64,000 nt of DNA from an uncultured Clostridium sp. (GTDB lineage Bacteria > Bacillota > Clostridia > Clostridiales > Clostridiaceae), in assembly GCF_947072515.1 (NCBI RefSeq), contig NZ_CAMTIG010000010.1:28553-92552 (forward strand), given 5' to 3'. Below are positions 51,300 to 60,295 of the stretch, in pieces (the stretch's first letter is position 1; every line of letters starts with the position of its first letter). Below the pieces are notes generated by a model. It made no database searches. It was given only the letters and a program-made list of their open reading frames with translations, and was not told the DNA's origin. The position numbers and the translations under genes are program-made.

Positions 51300-53039
51300 A
51301 TGATAAAAGTCGAAAAACTTTCTTACTCCTTTCCACAAAAGGATTTATATAATGATATTTCCTTTACTTTAGAAGCAGGTCAACACTGTGCTTTTATAGG
51401 AACAAATGGTAGTGGGAAAAGTACTCTAATAGATATACTTGTAGATCCTGATAAATATATGTTTGATGGAATCTTAGAAAAATCTCCAAATTGTAGAATT
51501 GGTTATGTAAGCCAAATATCTCAAATAGATGATATAAAAGATATTACAGTTTTTGATTACATTAGCGAAGATTTCATTCGTTTACAAAATAAGATAGATG
51601 CTATTTGCGAGGAAATGGCTACATCTTCTGAGCTAGAAGCTTTAATGGAAGACTATCAAGAAGCTTTAGATGCTTTTGAAGCCATAAATGGTGATCAGTA
51701 TCCTAATATTATTGATAGAACTTTAAATCTTGCAAACTTAGGAAGTTATAAAGATATGTTAATATCTGAACTTAGTGGTGGAGAATTTAAACTTGTTCAA
51801 GTAATTAAATCAATGTTAAACAATCCTGATTTAATTATTATGGATGAACCTGATGTATTCTTAGATTTTGAGAACTTAACTTCTCTTAAAAATCTAATTA
51901 ATTCTCACAAAGGAACAATGCTTGTTATTACACATAACAGATATTTATTAAATCATTGTTTCAATAAAATTATTCATCTTGAAAATAAAGAAATACAAGA
52001 ATTTGATGGAAACTATATTGATTATAATTTCTCTTTACTTCAAACTAAAATTGAATTACAAGAATTAGCTGCAGCTGATGATGAAGAAATTGAAAGAAAT
52101 GAAGTTATTATAGATAAATTAAGAGACTTAGCTACTGAAAATGCTGAAGCCTTTAGAGGAAGACATTTAAGAGCTAGAGTTAAAATTCAAGAAAGATTAG
52201 AAAAACGTAGAATAAAGGCTCCATTCGTATATATTAAAAAGCCAACAATCTACTTCTCTACAGATAAAAAACTAGGTGATGATGTTATTTTAAAAGTTAC
52301 TGATTATAGTGCAGTTTTTGATGATGTAGTTTTAGAAAATGTTAGTTTTGAAATTAAAGCTGATGAAAAAGTTGCAATAGTTGGACCAAACGGTACTGGA
52401 AAAACAACTTTACTACAAGATATTTTCAAAAATAATAACCCTGCAATTGAAATAAATGAAAATGCTCAAGTAGCTTATCTTTCACAAATATTAGGGAATA
52501 CATTAAATCACTCTAAAACTATTTCTGAAGAATTTATAGATTCTGGTTTTGAAACTTATGACCAAGTTCTAGAAAGTATATCTGAATATGGTTTTGATGA
52601 AAAATCTCTTAATCAAAAAATAAATGCTTTATCTGGTGGAGAAAAAATCTTACTTCAAATAGCTAAGATTTCTGCAACTGATGCTAACCTTTTAATTTTA
52701 GATGAGCCAACAAGTCATTTAGATACATATTCACAAATAGCATTAGAAAAAGCTCTTCAAAACTATAATGGCGCTATTTTAATGGTTTCACATGACTTCT
52801 ATTCTATAATAAATTGTATGGATACTATTTTAATAGTTGAAGATAAGTCAATTAGAAGAATGAATATGAAAAAGTTCAAGAAAATGATTTATGCTAAACA
52901 TTTTAGTAAAGATTATTTAGAAATTGAACAAAATAAAAAATTAATAGAAGTTCAAATAGAAACAGCTCTTAAGAATACTGATTTTATTCTTGCAAAAGAG
53001 TTATCTATAGAATTAGAAAGACTTATTAAGTTACTTTAA
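51300..53039 (+). CDS. ABC-F family ATPase
   Basis: 579 residues, two ABC ATPase domains without membrane segments. First site: GTNGSGKST (34-42), LSGGE signature, Walker B IIMDEPDVFLD; second site: GPNGTGKTT (about 361-369), LSGGEK, LILDEPTSHLD. A charged linker of about 80 residues (AADDEEIERNEVIIDK to RRIKAP) is the ribosome-contacting P-site tether region. The first Walker B region has DEPDVFLD where most members have DEPTNHLD. It may relieve ribosome stalling or give resistance to ribosome-targeting antibiotics; the subgroup cannot be told from motifs alone. Confidence 0.88.
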   Translation: MIKVEKLSYSFPQKDLYNDISFTLEAGQHCAFIGTNGSGKSTLIDILVDPDKYMFDGILEKSPNCRIGYVSQISQIDDIKDITVFDYISEDFIRLQNKIDAICEEMATSSELEALMEDYQEALDAFEAINGDQYPNIIDRTLNLANLGSYKDMLISELSGGEFKLVQVIKSMLNNPDLIIMDEPDVFLDFENLTSLKNLINSHKGTMLVITHNRYLLNHCFNKIIHLENKEIQEFDGNYIDYNFSLLQTKIELQELAAADDEEIERNEVIIDKLRDLATENAEAFRGRHLRARVKIQERLEKRRIKAPFVYIKKPTIYFSTDKKLGDDVILKVTDYSAVFDDVVLENVSFEIKADEKVAIVGPNGTGKTTLLQDIFKNNNPAIEINENAQVAYLSQILGNTLNHSKTISEEFIDSGFETYDQVLESISEYGFDEKSLNQKINALSGGEKILLQIAKISATDANLLILDEPTSHLDTYSQIALEKALQNYNGAILMVSHDFYSIINCMDTILIVEDKSIRRMNMKKFKKMIYAKHFSKDYLEIEQNKKLIEVQIETALKNTDFILAKELSIELERLIKLL

Positions 53040-53135
53040 GCTACTAATCAAATAATGATAATTATTTTAAAGTAATTAAATTTAAATCTCAAAATCAATT
53101 TTGATTTATAGTTTAAATAATTTTAAAACTATAAA

Positions 53136-53177
53136 AAATAGCTAGTATTAAAGAAACTCTTTAATAACTAGCTATTT
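53136..53177. terminator. Terminator between ABC-F and flavoprotein genes
   Basis: Arms 53136-53154 and 53158-53177 pair over 19 bases with one bulge around a 3-base loop; A run and T run on the two sides serve both convergent genes. Confidence 0.75.
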
Positions 53178-53180
53178 TTA

Positions 53181-54065
53181 TTATTTTATATATTTTATTA
53201 ATGTTTTTACTTCTTTTTCTATACTCTCTATATTCTCATGTATATAGATTCCGTTTCCACATGCAAATATAGTTTTTCTTGAAGTTTCTAAATTCCCATC
53301 TACTTCTGGTCCTGTTGTAGCTGGATTTAATTTTATATTACTTCTCATCCCTACTATTCCATCTGATAACATTCCAAGTGCTAATATTAGTGTATCGCAC
53401 TCTAAAGTTTTTTCTTTATCATCTTTTTCTATTACTATAGATTGAACTCTACCTTTTCCTAAGATTTCTTTAAGTTTAAATCCTTCATAGATATTTTTAG
53501 TAAGACTATAGCTATCTTTTTCGTCGCCTATAATAGTTTTTATCTTTACATTCTTATCTTTAAAATCTTGGATTATAGTATTAAGATTTTCTGTTCCATA
53601 AATTATGATTTCATTTCCTAAAGAAATATCTCCAGCATTTAGAAATTTCTTCGCCATCCCAAGTGTGATTACTCCAGCACATCTATCTCCAGGCATATTT
53701 ATAATATTTCTTCCTTTATCTTTAGCTCCATTTGCTAAAATAATATTCTTTGCTCTTAACTCCTCTATTCCTCTTTCTGGACTAGTACAAATAACTGACT
53801 TCTCATCATTTATATTTAAAACCATCGTGTTTAAAAGAGTTTCTATCTTTAACTCATTATATTCTTTTAAAAGTCTTTCTTTATATTCTTTTCCCGTAAT
53901 TTTTTCATTTTCACTAATATTATAATTTGCAAGATTTAAGAATCCACCAAGTTCTAAGTCTTTTTCTATTACAATTACATTTTCTATTCCACTTCTTTTA
54001 GCTTCTATTGCTGCTAACATTCCTGAAGCTCCACCACCAACTATTATTAAATCGTAACCTACCAT
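53181..54065 (-). CDS. FAD-dependent oxidoreductase (GlpB-like partner)
   Basis: 294 residues. FAD motif IIVGGGASGMLAAIEA (about 6-21) and the second glycine motif is degenerate (IIIYGTENLN); LECDTLILALGM and ATTGPEVDGNLETS are typical of the thioredoxin-reductase-like flavoproteins that partner GlpA-like dehydrogenases in Firmicutes. It lacks the CxxC of thioredoxin reductase. The gene starts 6 bases after the larger flavoprotein gene, so the two are one unit. The third member of the usual trio (DUF1667) is absent. Confidence 0.8.
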   Translation of the reverse strand: MVGYDLIIVGGGASGMLAAIEAKRSGIENVIVIEKDLELGGFLNLANYNISENEKITGKEYKERLLKEYNELKIETLLNTMVLNINDEKSVICTSPERGIEELRAKNIILANGAKDKGRNIINMPGDRCAGVITLGMAKKFLNAGDISLGNEIIIYGTENLNTIIQDFKDKNVKIKTIIGDEKDSYSLTKNIYEGFKLKEILGKGRVQSIVIEKDDKEKTLECDTLILALGMLSDGIVGMRSNIKLNPATTGPEVDGNLETSRKTIFACGNGIYIHENIESIEKEVKTLIKYIK

Positions 54066-54071
54066 CTTAAA

Positions 54072-55490
54072 CTACGCCTCCTTAAAACCTATAACATTTG
54101 AGCATTTTGAATTTTTATTTACTTCAGTAATTGGAATACCTAATTCTCTACTTATTATTTTGCTTATAGGTAATAAGCATCCTGTTCCTTGGCATCCCCC
54201 CATGGTAGCTCTTGTTCTTCTCTTAACTCCATCGACTGTTTTTGCTCCAAGTGGTCTGTTTATTGCATCAACTATTTCACCTTCTGTTATAAGCTCACAC
54301 TTACAAATTATTTTTCCATAGCTCTGTTTTTCTTTTATTAATTTATTTTTTTCTTCAATACTTAATCCTGCGAATTTTATTATTCCTTTTCTAGTTTGAA
54401 TAAAATCTTTCTTCTTCTTTAGTTCTATTTTTCTAGAAACAATATCCTTAACATATTTAGCTATTGCAGGTGCTGCTGTTAATCCTGGTGACTCTATTCC
54501 AACTAATGATATGAAGCTATCTTCTTCATCAATTACAAAATCTCCTTTTTCTAAATGAGGTCTTAAGCCAGCAAATGTTGTTAATATTTTTGCCCTATTA
54601 ATATTAGCTACACTTTCATTAGCTTTTTCCATAATTTCATCTAAAGTATTCTTTGTATTTTCTAAACCTTCATTATAGACTTTTTTAGCTGTTGGTCCTA
54701 TTAATAGATTTCCATCAACAGTTTTTGTAACTAATATTCCTTTCCCCATTTTACTTGGTGTTCTAAAAATAGTTTTATGGATTAATCCACCTGATACTTT
54801 ATCTAAAAGGCAATATTCTCCCTTAATTAATTCATGTGTATATTTCTTTTCATTTATTAAATTATTTATTTTATCACTGTTTATTCCAGCTGCATTAATA
54901 ACTAACTTTGCTTCAATTTCTTCTCCATCTTTTAAAACAACTTTATAGTATCCTTCCATCTTTTTAATATCTATAACTTCTGCTTCAAATTTAAAATGGA
55001 CACCATTTTCACAAGCATTTTCAGCCATAGCTACAGTCATTTCATATGGATTAACTATTCCTGAATTTTTAACATACAATGCCTTACAAACTTTATCTCC
55101 CACATTCTTCTCTAAGCTTTTTACCTCTTCTAAGGATAAAATTTCTAAACCATCTACGCCTAATTTTTCTCCATTTGATTTAAGCTCTTCTAAAACTCTA
55201 ACTTCTTCTCTATTAAATGCTAAAACTAAAGCTCCATTTCTTTTAAAAGAAAAATCTAAGTCCTTAGCTAACTTATCAAACATTTTATTTCCTTCTATAT
55301 TAAACTTACCTTTTAAAGTTCCTAATTTTTCATTATATCCTGCATGGACAATTCCACTATTAGCTTTTGAAATCCCCTCTGCTACATCTGAATTTTTTTC
55401 AAGAAGGCTAATATCTAAATCGTATTTTGCAAGCTCTCTTCCTATTGAGCAACCAACGACTCCTCCACCAATAATAATTATATCTTTCAT
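54072..55490 (-). CDS. GlpA-like FAD-dependent glycerol-3-phosphate dehydrogenase with BFD-type Fe-S domain
   Basis: 472 residues. The FAD motif is IIIGGGVVGCSIGRELAKY (about 4-22), and the DAO-family body follows (SGIVHAGYN, INAAGINSDKIN, TKTVDGNLLIGPTA). The C-terminus has a BFD-like [2Fe-2S] domain with Cys pairs CKC (about 400) and GGCQGTGC (about 436-443). Enzymes of this form oxidise glycerol-3-phosphate or related 2-hydroxy compounds anaerobically. No glpK or glpF is in the window, so the substrate is an inference. GGGGG precedes the start. Confidence 0.85.
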   Translation of the reverse strand: MKDIIIIGGGVVGCSIGRELAKYDLDISLLEKNSDVAEGISKANSGIVHAGYNEKLGTLKGKFNIEGNKMFDKLAKDLDFSFKRNGALVLAFNREEVRVLEELKSNGEKLGVDGLEILSLEEVKSLEKNVGDKVCKALYVKNSGIVNPYEMTVAMAENACENGVHFKFEAEVIDIKKMEGYYKVVLKDGEEIEAKLVINAAGINSDKINNLINEKKYTHELIKGEYCLLDKVSGGLIHKTIFRTPSKMGKGILVTKTVDGNLLIGPTAKKVYNEGLENTKNTLDEIMEKANESVANINRAKILTTFAGLRPHLEKGDFVIDEEDSFISLVGIESPGLTAAPAIAKYVKDIVSRKIELKKKKDFIQTRKGIIKFAGLSIEEKNKLIKEKQSYGKIICKCELITEGEIVDAINRPLGAKTVDGVKRRTRATMGGCQGTGCLLPISKIISRELGIPITEVNKNSKCSNVIGFKEA

Positions 55491-55643
55491 ATAAAAACCC
55501 CCTTAAGTTCTAATATCTTATAAACTAAATTTAATCTCTTTCCTTGCTTTAAGTATATTCTCTTTTCTATTATAAGTAAAATTCCTTTTCTCTATAAAAT
55601 ATATACGATTTTAGCTATATGTATTTTGATTTTATGTAATAAA

Positions 55644-55671
55644 AAAAGTGAAGCTATAAAACTTCACTTTT
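55644..55671. terminator. Terminator of the alcohol dehydrogenase gene
   Basis: 10-bp perfect stem (55644-55653 with 55662-55671), 8-base loop, A run on the minus-strand downstream side; 14 bases after the stop codon. Confidence 0.8.
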
Positions 55672-55684
55672 AATGTTATATGGC

Positions 55685-56836
55685 TTATACAGCCCCTTCT
55701 AAAATTTTTCTACTAACTTCAATAGTTATTGAACCTTTTTCACCTAATCTAGTAAAACCATGAGCTTCTAAAGCTTTAACTAACTTTTCAGCTCCTTCTT
55801 TATCTATTCCATAATCAGATAATCTTGTTTTAATTCCAAGACCTTCAAAGAATTCTCTTGTCTTTTCAATTGCCATATCTATTCTTTCGTCAACTGAACC
55901 TTCTGTAATTCCAAATATTCTTTCTCCATATTGAAGAAGTTTAGCTTCCTTTTCTTTTCTCATTACATTCCATAATGAAGGCATAACTACAGCTAAAGTT
56001 TTTCCGTGGTCTACACCATACATAGCTGTTATTTCATGACCTATTACATGAGTTGCCCAATCTTGTGGAACTCCTGATCCAATAAGACCATTTAATCCCA
56101 TTGTTGCACACCAAACTAAATTAGCTCTTAAATCATAATTTTCTCTATCTTCTATAGTTCCTTTTCCAATCTCTATAAGAGTTTGTAAAATTCCTTCTGC
56201 TGTTCTATCTTGGAATCTTCCATCTACAGGATAAGTAACATATTGCTCACATACATGTACAAAAGTATCTACTACTCCATTTGCTACTTGTGTTTCAGGT
56301 AAACTAAATGTTAATGTTGGATCTAAGAATGAAAACTTAGGGAATACTAATGGATTTCCAAAAGCTAACTTACTATCTCCAATACATATAACTCCTCCTG
56401 AATTCATTTCTGAACCTGTTGCTGGTAATGTTACAACTGTTCCTAAAGGAATTGTTTTTACTATCCCACTTGCTTTTCTATATAAAATATCACTAGCCTC
56501 TCCGTTATAACTAGATGCTAAAGAAATAAACTTTGTTCCATCCATAACAGAACCGCCACCAACAGCTAGAAGAAAATCAATTTTTTCTTTTTTTACTACT
56601 TCAACAGCTTTCATTAAAGTATCATATCTAGGATTTGGTTCAATTCCACCAAATTCAAAAACTGTTCTATCTTTTAATCCACTTAAAACTTTATCTAAAG
56701 TTCCAAATTTCTTTACGCTTCCTCCACCATAAGTTACTAAAACTCTTGCATTTTGAGGAATAAGAGTATCTAAATCTCCTAATCTATCTTTCCCAAATAC
56801 TATTTGTGTAGGGTTATAAAAATTAAAGTCGTTCAT
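55685..56836 (-). CDS. Iron-containing alcohol dehydrogenase (YqhD/butanol dehydrogenase type)
   Basis: 383 residues. The nucleotide site is GGGSVMDGTKFISLA (about 93-107); metal ligands Asp and His lie in VVDTFVHVCEQY (about 189-200), and the two later His in THVIGHEITAMYGVDHGKTLA (about 262-282). The pattern GFTRLGEKG near the end is YqhD/BdhA-like, an NADPH-dependent aldehyde reductase acting in fermentation and aldehyde detoxification. GGAGG precedes the start. Single gene. Confidence 0.92.
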   Translation of the reverse strand: MNDFNFYNPTQIVFGKDRLGDLDTLIPQNARVLVTYGGGSVKKFGTLDKVLSGLKDRTVFEFGGIEPNPRYDTLMKAVEVVKKEKIDFLLAVGGGSVMDGTKFISLASSYNGEASDILYRKASGIVKTIPLGTVVTLPATGSEMNSGGVICIGDSKLAFGNPLVFPKFSFLDPTLTFSLPETQVANGVVDTFVHVCEQYVTYPVDGRFQDRTAEGILQTLIEIGKGTIEDRENYDLRANLVWCATMGLNGLIGSGVPQDWATHVIGHEITAMYGVDHGKTLAVVMPSLWNVMRKEKEAKLLQYGERIFGITEGSVDERIDMAIEKTREFFEGLGIKTRLSDYGIDKEGAEKLVKALEAHGFTRLGEKGSITIEVSRKILEGAV

Positions 56837-56956
56837 AAAACAACACCTCCATTAATTTATTCTATATATTAATTATAAAACTTAGAGTTAACTCTAAGTC
56901 AAGACTTTTATTTAGAATCTTTTTAGTATGTCCTCTATACTAATATACATATTATC

Positions 56957-58219
56957 TTACAGCATCAATAAATAAACAGTACAAATTGTTATAGATAAAA
57001 TCATAAGTGGAAATCCTATTTTTAAGTATTCTATAAATTTAATTTTATATCCATTTCTTTCTGCAATACTTCCTAATACCACATTAGCTGATGCACCAAC
57101 TAAACTTCCATTTCCACCTAGACAAGCTCCTAAGGATACAGCCCACCAAAGTAAATGGACATTTACTCCATTTTTTTGCATTACAAGAATTAACGGTATA
57201 AGAGTTGCTACAAAAGGTATATTATTTAAAAATGCTGATACTATAGCTGAACCCCATAACATTATTATCATTAATATTATTGGAGATGATTTTCCATAAC
57301 TTATTATTAAGTATGCTAATTTATCTATAACTCCTGTTTGAACAAGTCCTCCAACCATTATGAAAAGACCAATAAAAAATAATATAGAATTCCACTCTAT
57401 ATCTTTACTTATACTTTCAAAAGACACCTTTGAAAGTATAAGTAATACGCATGCTCCAATCATTGCTACTGCTCCAACATCAAGTCCAAGTTGAGAACTA
57501 AATATAAAGCCTAAAAGAACAAATACTATTACTATAATCCCTTTAACTAAAAGCTTTTTATCCTTTATTTTATCTTTAGGATTAAGTTTAGTTATAAATT
57601 CTTTTTGTTTTTCTTCCACTACTAGTCTCTTTCTATATCTAAAATATATACATATTATTGTTACTATTAATATAACCATAGTAATAGGAAATAATTTAGT
57701 TAAAAAATCATTAAATGTAAGATGTGCTGCACTTCCTATCATAATATTAGGAGGATCCCCAATCAATGTACTGGTGCCACCTATATTAGATGCAAATATT
57801 TCTGTTATTATAAATGGAATAGGGTTAACTTCGAGTATTTCTGTAACTATAATAGTTATAGGTCCCATAAGTAATACTGTAGTTACATTATCTAAAACAG
57901 CTGAAAAAATAGCTGTCAAAATCCCCAGTGCAAAAATAACTTTTAAACTATTTCCTCTACAAACTTTTGCCGTATAAATGGCTATGTATTCAAAAAATCC
58001 TGTTCGCTTAAAAATCCCCACAATAATCATCATTCCTAAAATAACAGCTATTGTATTAAAATCAACATATCCCATAACTTTAGATAAAGGTATTATTCTA
58101 AATGCCACCATTAAAATAGCACCTGTCAAGGAAAGAACTGTTATATCGAATTTTTCTATAATTATTCCAATTAAAATAACTATAAATATTAAACTGGCAA
58201 TAATTTGCTGTCCATCCAT
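56957..58219 (-). CDS. ArsB/NhaD-type ion transporter
   Basis: 420 residues, about 11-12 helices. Family motifs: AVLDNVTTVLLMGPITI (about 108-124), NIGGTSTLIGDPPNIMIG (about 144-161), LNNIPFVATLIPLI and LGGNGSLVGASANVVLG near the end. This is the ion transporter superfamily branch ArsB/NhaD/P protein, which includes arsenite, sodium/proton and dicarboxylate carriers. No arsenate genes are nearby, so a sodium or anion role is more likely. The ribosome site (AGAGAGG) is about 14 bases from the ATG, longer than usual. Confidence 0.85.
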   Translation of the reverse strand: MDGQQIIASLIFIVILIGIIIEKFDITVLSLTGAILMVAFRIIPLSKVMGYVDFNTIAVILGMMIIVGIFKRTGFFEYIAIYTAKVCRGNSLKVIFALGILTAIFSAVLDNVTTVLLMGPITIIVTEILEVNPIPFIITEIFASNIGGTSTLIGDPPNIMIGSAAHLTFNDFLTKLFPITMVILIVTIICIYFRYRKRLVVEEKQKEFITKLNPKDKIKDKKLLVKGIIVIVFVLLGFIFSSQLGLDVGAVAMIGACVLLILSKVSFESISKDIEWNSILFFIGLFIMVGGLVQTGVIDKLAYLIISYGKSSPIILMIIMLWGSAIVSAFLNNIPFVATLIPLILVMQKNGVNVHLLWWAVSLGACLGGNGSLVGASANVVLGSIAERNGYKIKFIEYLKIGFPLMILSITICTVYLLML

Positions 58220-58304
58220 ATGTCTAAATCAATCCTCTCTTATTTTATTAAATTTATTTTACCATACTCTCTTACCAAAGATTTTATATTCACCCTTTAT
58301 AAAG

Positions 58305-58357
58305 AAAAAGTTGCTGTCTAGCAGATTTTAATTAATCGCTAAACAACAACTTTTTTT
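58305..58357 (+). terminator. Terminator-like hairpin with no gene upstream
   Basis: 18-base arms with two mismatches (58305-58322 with 58338-58355), 15-base loop, TTTTTTT tail on the + strand; the minus strand also has TTTTTCTTT. Confidence 0.6.
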
Positions 58358-58514
58358 AAGTATTAATCTGAATGGGGATTCAAATTGTTAATATTTTGAG
58401 AGTTCTTTTCTTAAGTTATATTTTAATTCTTTCCAGCTCTCCATTTTATATTCACATGTATTTAAATTTTTTCTTTTTAATCTCTATTATTTTATTTAAT
58501 ATGTTTCAATAAAT

Positions 58515-58561
58515 AAGCCTATAAATAAACTTTCATTATTAAAAGTTTCATTTATAGGCTT
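58515..58561 (-). terminator. Hairpin after the alpha/beta hydrolase gene
   Basis: Arms 58515-58533 and 58542-58561 pair over 19 bases with one bulge, 8-base loop; begins 17 bases past the stop codon at 58579. U tract weak. Confidence 0.65.
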
Positions 58562-58578
58562 TCTAATACTTTATTTTT

Positions 58579-59199
58579 TTATTCTTTAGTTAAAAACTCT
58601 TTTTCTAATTTTATAATATCAAATAAAACTTCAATAGTTTTTAAAACATCACCTTGAATGTCTAATCCATGATTAGCATCAGTAATATTTACTAATTTAA
58701 CACCTTTAACATCTTCTATTTTATTAAGACTCTCTTCACTTAAAAGTGGATCTTTAGTTCCTGTAATAACTAATGAATCTTCACAAACTCCATGATGTGC
58801 AGTTTTATCAATAGGACTTATATAAATATTTTTAACTTTTTTATCTTTAAACAGTCTATTTAACATAACTTGAACACAAGTACCAATGCTCTTACCTATA
58901 ATAACTATATTTTCATAATCTTTAGATATAGCATTTTCTATTGCTTCAATAGTTTCTTTTGCCATTTGATGGAATTCTGTAGAAATATCAAATTTTGTTC
59001 TATTTATATGGAATCCATATTCAATTGCCATTACATCATATCCTAATTCATCTGCTAATTGTCTTGAGTAATCTAAATATGATCTATCGATTAAATATGC
59101 TACTCCTGGAAGTACTATACATAAAGTGGTGCTATTATTATCCTTAAACATTGGATTAAGTTCTACACCCCATTTAGACATAACTTTTTTTGTTTCCAT
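58579..59199 (-). CDS. Small alpha/beta hydrolase
   Basis: 206 residues. The nucleophile elbow is IIGKSIGT (Ser near residue 108), the acid is in ITGTKDPLLSEES (Asp near 157) and the catalytic His in DANHGLDIQG (near 178). This gives a complete Ser-Asp-His triad in a minimal hydrolase without lid, similar to small esterases of clostridia. The substrate is unknown. AAGGAG precedes the ATG. A TATAAT is found on the minus strand at 59262-59267. Confidence 0.85.
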   Translation of the reverse strand: METKKVMSKWGVELNPMFKDNNSTTLCIVLPGVAYLIDRSYLDYSRQLADELGYDVMAIEYGFHINRTKFDISTEFHQMAKETIEAIENAISKDYENIVIIGKSIGTCVQVMLNRLFKDKKVKNIYISPIDKTAHHGVCEDSLVITGTKDPLLSEESLNKIEDVKGVKLVNITDANHGLDIQGDVLKTIEVLFDIIKLEKEFLTKE

Positions 59200-59539
59200 A
59201 ATATATTTCTCCTTTGTTTACCTGTTAAATTTCTATAATATTATTTTTTCTCTGTTTCTCTATTATATACCTTTAACCTTAATAAATAAAATCATCATTC
59301 TCAATTCCATTAATAACTATTTACCTATCATTATTTTCCACATTTATCTTCCTATAAATAGTTTAATAAATTTCTAAAGAATAATCGCTAAAATAATAAT
59401 TTAAATTATTCTCTCTCAATACTGTATTATAAATTAAAAAGCCCCCTTTAAAAATTTTATTTACTATGCAATACTTAGGATAAATACCATATTATTAAAG
59501 TTACATAATACTATTCTCTTAAAAAAGGAGTGAATTTAA
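59200..59539. other. 340-base intergenic region
   Basis: No gene found. It holds the minus-strand -10 box at 59262-59267, a 16-bp AT-only palindrome at 59395-59410, and the leader of the Cna-B gene. Base composition is extremely AT-rich. Confidence 0.6.
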
Positions 59540-60223
59540 ATGAATATAGGCGAAAATAATTTAATTACTAAAATAGCTTTCTTTATTTTCATTATAGCTT
59601 TATTCTCAAGTTTAACTTTCTACATAGATCCTTTAGCACAAACTATAAATGATTATACTGAAACTGAAAAAAATGAATCTTCTAAAATAAATTCTTCTAT
59701 GAAAAAAAATCTAGGTTCTTTAGAAATATTAAAAGTCGATATTGCATCTAATAAACCTTTAGAAGGTGCAATATTAAAGATAACTGGACCTAATAATTAT
59801 TCTACAACTTCAATTACAAATAAAAATGGGCGCATCTCTATTCCTAATGTACCTTTTGGTTCTTATTCTATTAAAGAGATTAAAGCTCCTATAGGATACA
59901 AGGATAATGCAAACATTCAAACAATAATCATAGATAAAAGCTCAAAGCCCGTACATAATCTTACTTTTAAAACAGAACGAATCATTGGCAATAGATATAT
60001 TAGTTCTAGTAAAGTTCCTGAACCTTTAAATGATGTTTCTAGTATTGATAGCCTTATTTCTAATAATACAAACTTACCACGTCCTACTAGTTCTAACATT
60101 ACTTTAAGGAACTTTTCTAATCCATTAACTAATACAAAAACTCTATTTCTTTATCTATTATGGATGATTTTTTTAATTCTTTTTGGTGGTTTTTCACTAT
60201 TTCTTAAAAGAACTCATAAATAA
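59540..60223 (+). CDS. Small surface protein with one Cna-B (SpaA) domain and NPLTN sorting-like end
   Basis: 227 residues. An N-terminal hydrophobic segment (about 11-31) works as signal or anchor. Residues 60-133 form one Cna-B domain: GSLEILKVD (with the isopeptide Lys), LEGAILKI, TNKNGRISIPNVPFGSYSIKEIKAPIGY (with the partner Glu in KEI). A Ser/Asn-rich spacer leads to NPLTNT, then a hydrophobic helix (about 200-220) and the basic tail KRTHK, as in sortase substrates. NPLTN resembles sortase B signals (NPxTN). No sortase gene is in the window. Followed by a strong terminator. Confidence 0.75.
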   Translation: MNIGENNLITKIAFFIFIIALFSSLTFYIDPLAQTINDYTETEKNESSKINSSMKKNLGSLEILKVDIASNKPLEGAILKITGPNNYSTTSITNKNGRISIPNVPFGSYSIKEIKAPIGYKDNANIQTIIIDKSSKPVHNLTFKTERIIGNRYISSSKVPEPLNDVSSIDSLISNNTNLPRPTSSNITLRNFSNPLTNTKTLFLYLLWMIFLILFGGFSLFLKRTHK

Positions 60224-60235
60224 ATCCATCAAATA

Positions 60236-60272
60236 AAAGAATGATGCATTTAAAATATATGCATCATTCTTT
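60236..60272. terminator. Terminator between Cna-B and nitroreductase genes
   Basis: 14-bp perfect stem (60236-60249 with 60259-60272), 9-base loop, TTTTTT tail on the + strand and A run on the other side. Confidence 0.85.
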
Positions 60273-60295
60273 AATTTTTTTATTATATAATTTTA

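Larger units (their letters stand above)
58220..58578. other. 359-base intergenic region with two hairpins
   Basis: No gene found. It holds a hairpin at 58305-58355 with a seven-T tail on the + strand, though no + gene precedes it, and a longer hairpin at 58515-58561 behind the alpha/beta hydrolase gene. Confidence 0.6.
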
